From Gammaproteobacteria bacterium (lineage in GTDB: Bacteria > Pseudomonadota > Gammaproteobacteria > Pseudomonadales > Azotimanducaceae), in assembly GCA_028821035.1 (NCBI GenBank), contig JAPPHP010000201.1:1-5409 (forward strand): 5,409 nucleotides of DNA. Reading direction: 5' to 3'. The position numbers and the translations under genes were made by a program. The notes beneath the pieces are model-generated. The model was not told where the DNA came from, ran no database searches, and saw only the letters and a program-made list of their open reading frames with translations. Positions 1 to 5,409 of the stretch are shown in pieces. Each line of letters starts with the position of its first letter. The first letter of the stretch is position 1.

Positions 1-768
1 CGACCGCGCTACCGCAACGCGCAGAGCCGCCGCCTGCTGGAAGACCTCGATGCCGCATTCGCGGACGCCGCGGCGGACCGAGACGTCCACGTCATCGCGC
101 TCTTCGGCGCAGGCGAGCACTTCTCGGGGGGGCACGACCTGGGGACGCCGGAGGAACGCGCGGACCGCGAGGAGCGGCCGCTGCAGGAGGGGCTGCGCGG
201 CGTCTTCGATCACTCCCGCGAGCAGTTCGTCGAGAAGTCGATGCGCTGGCGCAACGTGCCGAAGCCGACCATCGCCGGCGTGCAGGGGTACTGCATCTTC
301 GGCGGCTGGATCGTGGCGTCGGCCATGGACATCGTCTACGCGTCGGAGTCGGCGATGTTCCTGGGCTCGAACTTCCAGTTCTTCACGGTGCCCTGGGACG
401 TGCATCCGCGCAAGGCCAAGGAGTTCCTGTTCGAGTCCCGCTTCATCGACGCCGGGGAGGCGGCCCGGCTCGGCCTGGTGAATCGGGTGGTGCCGGGCGA
501 CCGTCTCGAAGCGGAGGTCCTGGAGTACGCCGAACGCGTCGCGCGCAACGATCCCTTCCAGCTCCGGATGATCAAGCTCGCGGTGAACCAGATGCAGGAC
601 GGCCAGGGCTTCCACGCCCACATTACGGCCGCCCACGCCATGCACGTGCTCTCCGCGCAGGGGGAGCGGGACCCGGACTACGCGCTCAACGTGCCGGAGG
701 GACGCCGCCGCCCGATGGTGCAGCGCGCGCTCGAACACTATGAAGCCGCGAAGCGCCGGGACCGGTAA
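1..768 (+). CDS. Enoyl-CoA hydratase/isomerase-family (crotonase) protein, 5' end missing
   Basis: The reading frame is open from the first base to TAA at 766-768, giving 255 residues. The start lies outside the window, and by family length perhaps 20-30 residues are missing. The visible N-terminus (RPRYRNAQSRRLLEDLDAAF) is the usual crotonase beginning after the first strand. HFSGGHDL (about residues 45-52 of the visible part) and GYCIFGGW (96-103) supply the two oxyanion-hole regions that bind the acyl-CoA thioester carbonyl. Residues from about 150 on (FIDAGEAARLGLVNRVVP) are the standard C-terminal crotonase segment. Aligned by eye with rat mitochondrial hydratase, the two catalytic glutamates (E144, E164) fall on Ile104 and Asn124, so simple 2-enoyl-CoA hydration is doubtful. 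The family also includes isomerases, hydrolases and dehydratases, and the substrate cannot be read from the sequence. The 3' end overlaps the next gene by 29 bases, suggesting coupled translation. Confidence 0.9.
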   Translation, partial: RPRYRNAQSRRLLEDLDAAFADAAADRDVHVIALFGAGEHFSGGHDLGTPEERADREERPLQEGLRGVFDHSREQFVEKSMRWRNVPKPTIAGVQGYCIFGGWIVASAMDIVYASESAMFLGSNFQFFTVPWDVHPRKAKEFLFESRFIDAGEAARLGLVNRVVPGDRLEAEVLEYAERVARNDPFQLRMIKLAVNQMQDGQGFHAHITAAHAMHVLSAQGERDPDYALNVPEGRRRPMVQRALEHYEAAKRRDR

Positions 769-1240
769 GGCTGCGGTCCGCGGGGACCGTGCGATACGCA
801 CGGCGCTGACGGAACTGCCGGAAGCGGAGGTGCGGGCGCTGCTCGATCTGCCGACGTCGGCGGTGATCGCGTTCGTGGACGGGAAGGGTTACCCGCGGCT
901 GGTGCCCTGCTGGTTCCTGTGGTGGGAGGACGCCTTCTACACGACCAGCGGCTCGGACAAGTTCCACGTGCGCTCGATTCGCGCGAACCCGCGCGGGTCC
1001 TTCTGCGTGGAGCGCCAGGAGCTGACGCCGGAACGGATGTCCAACCGCCAGGTGAAGGGCGTGGGCACGTTCGAGATCCTGGAGACCGGCGTGGCGGAGT
1101 GGGGGGCACGGATTCGCCGCAAGTACCTCGGGTCGACGCCGTGGCCGGTGACGGGCGAAGGCGAGGGCCGGGTCGTGCTCCGGTTGGCCCCGGAGCGTCT
1201 CAGCGCGCACGGAGGCGATATCAGGCTGTCGCGCGGCTGA
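740..1240 (+). CDS. Pyridoxamine 5'-phosphate oxidase-family flavin/F420-binding split-barrel protein
   Basis: This gene encodes 166 residues, ending in TGA at 1238-1240. The fold signature is a short N-terminal helix (LPEAEVRALLDLP, about 26-38), then strands with AVIAFVDGKGYPRLVPCWFL (41-60), the FYTTSGSDKFHVRSIRANPR stretch (66-85) and GSFCVE (86-91). This pattern is typical of small proteins that bind FMN or F420 in a dimeric split beta-barrel and act as oxidoreductases. It is not a true PdxH, which is longer and has a conserved C-terminal PLP-binding segment. The cofactor and substrate cannot be decided here. ATG 740 is chosen because no other in-frame ATG or GTG occurs before the conserved core. 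It lacks a clear Shine-Dalgarno and lies inside the crotonase gene, so coupling to that gene is likely. Its last 20 bases overlap the convergent mnmH gene. No signal peptide or membrane segment is seen, so it should be cytoplasmic. Confidence 0.85.
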   Translation: MKPRSAGTGKAAVRGDRAIRTALTELPEAEVRALLDLPTSAVIAFVDGKGYPRLVPCWFLWWEDAFYTTSGSDKFHVRSIRANPRGSFCVERQELTPERMSNRQVKGVGTFEILETGVAEWGARIRRKYLGSTPWPVTGEGEGRVVLRLAPERLSAHGGDIRLSRG

Positions 1241-2279
1241 GGTACCCGGCCACCTCGTCCCGTCCGCCGCGCAGGACGATGCGGTCTTCCTTTCGCGAGA
1301 GCTGGTAGTCGTACATCGGGTCGTAGTACCAGTCGAGGAGCATGGCGATCCAGGCATGGTGCCGGTCGGGCTCCCCGCGCTCGAAAGCCTCCTGCATGAC
1401 CTTGCGCACGGTGGTGTGCCGCTCCCCGCCGAGTCGGCGCCGGATGTTGTCGAGGGCCTGCTCGAGGCGGGTGCGCGCGCCATCGTCCGTGGCGACGTAG
1501 CCGCGGTAGATGTTCGCCACGCGGTCCTCGCGATCGGTCTCGACCACGACGACGGGGGCTTCCTGCATGCCCTCGAAGACCTTTGCGGGGACCGCCAGCC
1601 GCCCGATCGTGCGGCTCTCGTCCTCGATCGCGATCGGGGCTCCCGGCGAAGCGCCGTCGTCGGCGCTCCCGTCATCCCGCGTCAACTGCAGGATCCGCGC
1701 GGCCAGGGCGTTCTCGAAAGCGATCGGCGGCGGCTGGGGGGTGTCCCGCTTGCCGAAGGCCGACCCGCGGTGGTTGGCCAACCCCTCGAGATCCACGTGG
1801 CGCGGAATCCCCAGGAGCATGCCGGTCTTGTCGGAGCCCGCGCGACCGGCGAGCACGATCCAGGGAGTGTCCTGGCCCAGGGTCTTCAGGCAGAAGCTCC
1901 GGAGCGCCTTGAAGCCGCCCGCGACCCTGGGCACGGCACGGCCGGCGGCGCCGAGCCACTCCTGGGCGATCTCGGACCTCATGCCTCCGCGCCAGCAGTA
2001 GAGCGCGCCGTCGGGGTGTCGCTCCGCCCAGGCATGCCATGCCGCGATGCGCCGCTCCCGGGTGTCTCCCGACACGAGGTCGTGACCGAGTTCGAGCGCG
2101 GCGGCGCCCCCCGCCTGCTTGTACCGTATGCCGACCTGGTGCCGCTCGTCGTCGGTCAGCAGCGGCAGGTTGACGGCCCCCGGAAAAGCGCCCCGCGCGA
2201 ACTCGCCCGGGGAACGCACGTCCAGCAGCGGTACGCCGCGGGTCAGGATTCGTTCGTACTCGGACGTCAGGTTGGCCAA
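1221..2279 (-). CDS. mnmH: tRNA 2-selenouridine synthase (MnmH/SelU)
   Basis: The product has 352 residues, close to the E. coli enzyme (about 364). MnmH converts 2-thiouridine at wobble position 34 of tRNA-Lys, -Glu and -Gln to 2-selenouridine, by way of a geranylated intermediate, using selenophosphate from SelD. The N-terminal rhodanese domain shows PLLDVRSPGEF (17-27), YKQAGG (53-58), ALELGHDLVSGD (61-72) and the active-site loop YCWRGGMRS (94-102), with Cys95 as the expected catalytic cysteine. GGFKALR (121-127) links to the P-loop domain, which has GRAGSDKT (145-152), DLEGLANHRGSAFG (163-176) and IEDESRTIG. The C-terminal YYDPMYDYQL also matches the family. The P-loop carries Asp150 where a glycine is expected. 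The start is TTG at 2279-2277, with no obvious ribosome site; no better start is near, and the family N-terminus begins about here. It follows the repeat lipoprotein gene by 19 bases, probably in one transcript. No selD is present in this window. Confidence 0.95.
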   Translation of the reverse strand: MANLTSEYERILTRGVPLLDVRSPGEFARGAFPGAVNLPLLTDDERHQVGIRYKQAGGAAALELGHDLVSGDTRERRIAAWHAWAERHPDGALYCWRGGMRSEIAQEWLGAAGRAVPRVAGGFKALRSFCLKTLGQDTPWIVLAGRAGSDKTGMLLGIPRHVDLEGLANHRGSAFGKRDTPQPPPIAFENALAARILQLTRDDGSADDGASPGAPIAIEDESRTIGRLAVPAKVFEGMQEAPVVVVETDREDRVANIYRGYVATDDGARTRLEQALDNIRRRLGGERHTTVRKVMQEAFERGEPDRHHAWIAMLLDWYYDPMYDYQLSRKEDRIVLRGGRDEVAGYLSRATA

Positions 2280-2298
2280 AGCGTCGGGGCCGGCCGGA

Positions 2299-3999
2299 TC
2301 AGGGGACGGTGGGATCCGTGATGGTCTCCCCGGCCTGGAACGACGAGAGGTGCCGCTCCAGCTCGTCGATCACCTCGGTCATCTCGGCGTCGTTCGCCTC
2401 CTTGAGCGCTTCCTCCTGCAGGGCGACGGCGCGGCCGAAGTCCCCGTTGGCGGCGTACGCCGCGGCCCACGTGTCGAGGTAGGCCGGATTGCGCCGCGCC
2501 ACGTCGTCCTTGTTCATCATCCGTTCCATGATGGCCAGCGCGTAGCGCTCGTCGCGCAGCCGCTCGATCTGGGTGACGGTGAGCCACCAGGCCACCTCGT
2601 TGATGATCCGGGCGTTCTCCGGAGAGGCCTTGACGGCGGACTTGAACCAGTTGCGGGCGCGCCGGTGACTCGCCTTCACGTGCACGCCCCGGGCGTGCAT
2701 GTCCCCGAGCAGGAGCCGCGCCTCGGCCGCGGGGCACGGGCGCCGCGTCAGGGTCTCGCCGCGGCACGGGTCGAGGTCGTCCGCGAGTTCCCTGAGCCAG
2801 TCGAAAGCCTGGTCGGTGAACTCCTTGCCGACCGTCTCGCTCATCAGGAATCGGGCGTACTGGATCTTCGCCGCTTCGCTCTCGAGTCCGGCGGCGCGCA
2901 GGAAGTACGCCTCGCTCAGGTCATAGTCGGCTTCCACGCCGTGTCCGGCGACGTAGATCTGCGCCAGGAGCAGGGTGGCGTCGATGTTGTCGAGGTCGGC
3001 GGCCTGCTCCAGCAGCGGGATGGCGAGCGCCGACTCATCCGGTCCGTAGTACTCGGCGAGGTACAGTTCCGCGAGCTGGTACATCGCCTCGTCGGATCCC
3101 ACGGCCACGGCGTGCACGTAGTTCTGCATGACCAGTTCGAGCGCTTCCTCGCGGTCCGGTCCCTCGGGCTGGCGTTGCGCCCGCGCGAGATGGACACGGG
3201 CGAGCATCAGGTTGGCCACGAGGTTGCCCCGCCGGCTCGCCGCGGACAGCCAGTCGATCGCCTCGTCCAGCCGGTCCTCGGAGAAGAGGAAGCCGCCGAT
3301 GTACACCTGGGCCGCCGGATCGTCGCGGCGCGCCAGCAGGCCGATCAGGGCGCCGGGCCGGAACTCCCGCCCGGGGGCTTCGCTGGCGACGGAGTCGCGT
3401 ACCGAGGCGTAGGCCGCCCCGAGGTCGAAGAAGACGTTCTGCATCGGCCCTTCCGGGGGCTTGGCCGTCACCGCCAGCACGAACGGAAACGCGTCGGAAG
3501 TCTGGTAGATGGAACCCACCGGCTGGCGGCCGGTCGCCACCAGGTAGGCGTTGGCCTCCGCGGCGGACAGCACGACGTAGGGCTCCTCCCGGGTACCGTC
3601 TCCCTCCATGCCGGCGACGATCCGGGCCACCCACTGCCGGTGCTCCAGCGCCGCTTCCTCCCGCTCGACGAACTCGTAGAACCGGACGAGCGCGTAGTGA
3701 CCCGCGATGCTGCCCTGGTAGCGGTCGAGAATGGCGGCGCCGAGGGGCCCGAGCCGCAGCGGCTCCTCGTCTACGAGTTGCATGGCCTGCTGTTCCAGCG
3801 AGCCGAGGGCGTCGATGCGCTCCGCGAAGTCCGGCGCCGCGGCGAACGCGCGGCGCAGGTCCTCGATGTCGACGGCCTCGCCGGCGGCGACCGCCGCGGC
3901 GAGTTCTTCGTAGGTGGCGAGCGGACGTGTGACGCAACCGACGCAGGTGAGCAGGATCAGTGCGACGGAGAAGACGCGCATCGCCGGAGTGTAGCGCAT
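2299..3999 (-). CDS. Sel1/TPR-repeat protein, probable outer-membrane lipoprotein
   Basis: This is a 566-residue protein of unknown specific role. The N-terminus (MRYTPAMRVFSVALILLTCVGCV) is a short basic region, a hydrophobic stretch and then a cysteine at 22, resembling a lipoprotein signal. The -1 Gly fits a lipobox but the -3 Cys is unusual, so lipidation is probable, not certain. Valine after the cysteine would favour the outer membrane by the enteric sorting rule. From about residue 227 onward there are helix-pair repeats of Sel1/TPR character. Examples are around 303-337 (MYQLAELYLAEYY then AIPLLEQAADLDN), 339-375 (LLLAQIYVAGHGVEADYDLS) and 424-460 (LLLGDMHARGVHVKASHRRA). A last TPR-like pair lies at about 506-536 (TWAAAYAANGDFGRAVALQE). 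Residues 30-220 have no family I recognise. Such repeats are protein-binding scaffolds, and no catalytic motif is visible. Cys412 and Cys422 could form a disulfide if the protein is exported. The start could instead be Met7; neither candidate has a clear ribosome site. Confidence 0.82.
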   Translation of the reverse strand: MRYTPAMRVFSVALILLTCVGCVTRPLATYEELAAAVAAGEAVDIEDLRRAFAAAPDFAERIDALGSLEQQAMQLVDEEPLRLGPLGAAILDRYQGSIAGHYALVRFYEFVEREEAALEHRQWVARIVAGMEGDGTREEPYVVLSAAEANAYLVATGRQPVGSIYQTSDAFPFVLAVTAKPPEGPMQNVFFDLGAAYASVRDSVASEAPGREFRPGALIGLLARRDDPAAQVYIGGFLFSEDRLDEAIDWLSAASRRGNLVANLMLARVHLARAQRQPEGPDREEALELVMQNYVHAVAVGSDEAMYQLAELYLAEYYGPDESALAIPLLEQAADLDNIDATLLLAQIYVAGHGVEADYDLSEAYFLRAAGLESEAAKIQYARFLMSETVGKEFTDQAFDWLRELADDLDPCRGETLTRRPCPAAEARLLLGDMHARGVHVKASHRRARNWFKSAVKASPENARIINEVAWWLTVTQIERLRDERYALAIMERMMNKDDVARRNPAYLDTWAAAYAANGDFGRAVALQEEALKEANDAEMTEVIDELERHLSSFQAGETITDPTVP

Positions 4000-4077
4000 C
4001 GGGTGCGGGGTTGGTCGCTGGAGCGCGCCGCCAAACCGCGTTCGCTGCTAACATGGCGGCGAGAGAGGAGCTGCACC
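4000..4077. promoter_or_regulatory. Divergent intergenic region between the repeat lipoprotein gene and msrA
   Basis: These 78 bases separate two divergently transcribed genes and should carry the start signals of both. On the + strand, TGCTAACAT at 4046-4054 looks like an extended -10 element (TGn followed by TAACAT) and would place transcription start near 4061, giving a very short leader for msrA. No convincing -35 box lies at the usual distance, which is tolerated for extended -10 promoters. I see no clear promoter hexamers for the - strand gene. The promoter call is inference from a weak match. Confidence 0.35.
4064..4070 (+). promoter_or_regulatory. Shine-Dalgarno site of msrA
   Basis: AGAGGAG sits 7 bases before ATG 4078, an ideal purine-rich ribosome binding site and the clearest one in the window. 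It fixes the msrA start and argues against extending the open frame upstream, where it would run antisense to the repeat lipoprotein gene. Confidence 0.85.
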
Positions 4078-4731
4078 ATGCGCCTGAGATACCAGCCCCG
4101 AATGCCTCGCCCCGAGGAGGCGCTCCCCGGCCGCGCGATGGAGATGCCGGTGCCGCCGGAGCACTTCGTGAACGGCCACCCCATGCAGGGGCCGTTTCCG
4201 GAGGGCCTGGAGCGCATCGTCGTCGCCATGGGCTGTTTCTGGGGCGCGGAAAGGATGTTCTGGCAGACCCCGGGCGTGTACACCACCGCCGTGGGCTACG
4301 CCGGCGGCCTGACCCCCAACCCGATGTACGAGGAGGTCTGTTCCGGGCTGACGGGGCACACGGAGGTCGTGCTCGCCGTTTTCGACCCCGAGACGGTGTC
4401 CTGTCGCGAGCTTCTCAAGACGTTCTGGGAGGGCCACGACCCGACCCAGGGCATGCGCCAGGGCAACGACGTCGGCACGCAGTACCGTTCGGCGATCCAC
4501 GTGTTCGACGCGGCCCAGCGCCGGGCGGCCGAAGAGACCCGCGACGCCTACCAGCAGGCGCTGACGGCGGCGGGCTACGGCCGCATCACCACCGAGATCG
4601 AGGATGCGCCCCCGTTCTACTACGCCGAGCATTACCACCAGCAGTACCTCGCGAAGGTTCCCAACGGCTACTGCGGGATGGGGGGGACGGGCGTCGGCTG
4701 CAACATCGAGCCGCTGGTCGCCCTGGGGTAG
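4078..4731 (+). CDS. msrA: Peptide methionine-S-sulfoxide reductase MsrA
   Basis: The 217-residue product reduces the S-epimer of methionine sulfoxide, free or in proteins, back to methionine, with electrons usually from thioredoxin. It is a long, E. coli-type MsrA whose N-terminal extension includes EALPGRAMEMPVPPEH and VNGHPM before the catalytic core. The active site is MGCFWGAERMFW with nucleophile Cys53. GYAGGLTPNPMYEEVCSG, TGHTEVV with Glu96, and HDPTQGMRQGNDVGTQYRS with Asp131 supply the substrate-binding residues. Cys199 and Cys208 in the tail YCGMGGTGVGC are the likely resolving cysteines of the relay. No signal peptide is seen, so the enzyme should be cytoplasmic. The ATG is supported by the ribosome site just upstream. 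The open frame continues for about 2 kb upstream on the + strand, but that part is antisense to real genes and is not translated in my view. It lies 67 bases before the Hsp70-like gene, on the same strand. Confidence 0.97.
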   Translation: MRLRYQPRMPRPEEALPGRAMEMPVPPEHFVNGHPMQGPFPEGLERIVVAMGCFWGAERMFWQTPGVYTTAVGYAGGLTPNPMYEEVCSGLTGHTEVVLAVFDPETVSCRELLKTFWEGHDPTQGMRQGNDVGTQYRSAIHVFDAAQRRAAEETRDAYQQALTAAGYGRITTEIEDAPPFYYAEHYHQQYLAKVPNGYCGMGGTGVGCNIEPLVALG

Positions 4732-4798
4732 CGCCACCCGCCCTCGGACCGGAGCGTGCCTTCCGTGAGGCCGCGACCCGCGGCGATCCGCCGATTCC
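4732..4798. other. Short spacer between msrA and the Hsp70-like gene
   Basis: The 67 bases contain a perfect inverted repeat, CCGCG-ACC-CGCGG at 4771-4783, with a 5-base stem and 3-base loop. There is also a 9-base direct repeat, TTCCGTGAG, at 4761-4769 and 4795-4803, whose second copy includes the Hsp70 GTG start. The hairpin has no following T-run, so I do not call it an intrinsic terminator. I see no strong promoter, so the two genes may share a transcript. Confidence 0.4.
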
Positions 4799-5409
4799 GT
4801 GAGCCGTAACGGGATCGGCATCGACTTCGGGACGACGAACTCCGTCGCGGCGGTGTTCGACGGCGCGGCGGTGCGCCTGGTCGACCTGGAGCAGGCATCC
4901 CCGATCATGCCGTCCGCGACCTACATCGACCGCGACCTGCAGACCCGTACGGGCGTAGAGGCCGTCGAGCGCTATGTCGCGGACAACACGGGGCGCCAGG
5001 TCGAACTCGTGCCGGAGGTGATCGGCGAGGCGGCGCTGGCGCTGACCGGGGATCCGGGGGGACGCGCGGCGCCGCAGTTGCTGGTGCAGAAGGTGTACGG
5101 CGCACCGGCGCTGGACAGCGGGCTGCGGGGCCGCCTGTTCCACGGTACGAAACGGCTGCTCGGCAACGCCGACATCCGCCGGCTCTCGGTGTTCGATCAC
5201 CCGTTTCGGCTGGTCGCGCTCATCACGCCGATCCTGCTGCGCATCGTGCGCGCGTTCGGTGGGGGAGGGGACGATGCGGACGCGGCGTGCGTGGGGCACC
5301 CGGTGAACTTCGAGGGGCGCGGAGCGCATCGGAACGCCCTCGCCCTGGCGCGCCTCGGGGAGGCGTGTCACTACGCCGGCATCGGGCGCTGCCGCATGGT
5401 GCCGGAGCC
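4799..5409 (+). CDS. Hsp70-family (YegD-like) chaperone ATPase, 3' end missing
   Basis: The first 203 codons are present and the gene runs off the window. The N-terminus IGIDFGTTNSVAAVFDG (6-22) is the phosphate-1 motif of the Hsp70/actin ATPase fold. TKRLLG (117-122) aligns with the DnaK KRLIG segment and puts Lys118 at the catalytic lysine position. The stretch VGHPVNFEGRG (165-175) followed by GIGRCRMVPE matches the E. coli YegD pattern GRPINFQG ... YEP better than DnaK itself. This points to the YegD group of Hsp70-like proteins, which share the ATPase domain and often lack the classical substrate-binding domain. Their client proteins are poorly known. The start is GTG 4799, because an in-frame TGA lies at 4766-4768 and no other start intervenes. 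There is no visible Shine-Dalgarno. Next to msrA, a role in protein quality control under stress is plausible but is inference. Confidence 0.87.
   Translation, partial: MSRNGIGIDFGTTNSVAAVFDGAAVRLVDLEQASPIMPSATYIDRDLQTRTGVEAVERYVADNTGRQVELVPEVIGEAALALTGDPGGRAAPQLLVQKVYGAPALDSGLRGRLFHGTKRLLGNADIRRLSVFDHPFRLVALITPILLRIVRAFGGGGDDADAACVGHPVNFEGRGAHRNALALARLGEACHYAGIGRCRMVPE

Noticed and set aside
686..1675. A 329-residue Arg/Ser/Thr-rich frame on the - strand
   Set aside because: It overlaps the flavoprotein gene on the other strand and mnmH in another frame, and its composition is that of an out-of-frame GC-rich translation.
2119..4077. A + strand frame open for about 2 kb upstream of, and in frame with, msrA, suggesting an 870-residue fusion protein
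   Set aside because: It is antisense to the well-supported repeat lipoprotein and to the 5' part of mnmH, shows no recognisable domains before the MsrA part, and msrA has its own strong ribosome site. Long antisense open frames are common in GC-rich DNA.
4771..4783. Hairpin CCGCG-ACC-CGCGG as an intrinsic terminator after msrA
   Set aside because: The stem is only 5 base pairs and no T-run follows.
4048..4908. A 286-residue open frame on the - strand
   Set aside because: It lies opposite msrA and the Hsp70 start, whose protein motifs are unmistakable, and its own translation has no recognisable family.
4586..5371. A 261-residue open frame on the - strand
   Set aside because: It is antisense to the Hsp70-like gene and the msrA end, with low-complexity Arg/Pro-rich composition typical of shadow frames.
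1..5409. CRISPR arrays, tRNA or rRNA genes, insertion sequences, toxin-antitoxin or phage-defence genes
   Set aside because: I saw no regular repeats, cloverleaf sequence, transposase motif or defence-system signature on either strand. All longer stretches are explained by the six genes.

Overview
This is a strongly GC-rich bacterial window with dense coding on both strands. It holds six protein genes, two of them cut by the window edges. I found no tRNA, rRNA, CRISPR array, insertion sequence or phage gene. The gene content suggests a high-GC Pseudomonadota, perhaps an uncultured gammaproteobacterium. The reasons are an E. coli-type long MsrA, a tRNA 2-selenouridine synthase (MnmH), a probable lipoprotein built of Sel1/TPR repeats, and a YegD-like Hsp70. 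The taxonomic call is inference.

Left part, + strand (1-1240): the 3' end of a crotonase-superfamily (enoyl-CoA hydratase-like) gene overlaps by 29 bases a small flavin-binding split-barrel gene of the pyridoxamine-phosphate-oxidase type. The two are probably one transcript. The crotonase lacks both glutamates used by classical enoyl-CoA hydratases, so its exact reaction is open.

Middle part, - strand (3999 down to 1221): a 566-residue Sel1/TPR-repeat protein with a lipoprotein-like N-terminus is followed after 19 bases by mnmH, which starts with TTG. The mnmH 3' end overlaps the end of the flavoprotein gene by 20 bases in convergent orientation. MnmH replaces sulfur by selenium at wobble uridine 34 of certain tRNAs. 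The copy here keeps its rhodanese cysteine but has an aspartate in place of the last glycine of the Walker A loop.

Right part, + strand (4078-5409): a short divergent intergenic region, with a possible extended -10 box and a strong Shine-Dalgarno, leads into msrA (methionine sulfoxide reductase A). After 67 bases comes the ATPase-domain start of a YegD-like Hsp70 protein, cut by the window end. The msrA-Hsp70 pair fits a protein repair and proteostasis theme.

I see no clear novel system. The points most worth checking are the two active-site departures (crotonase and MnmH P-loop) and the pairing of the repeat lipoprotein with mnmH.
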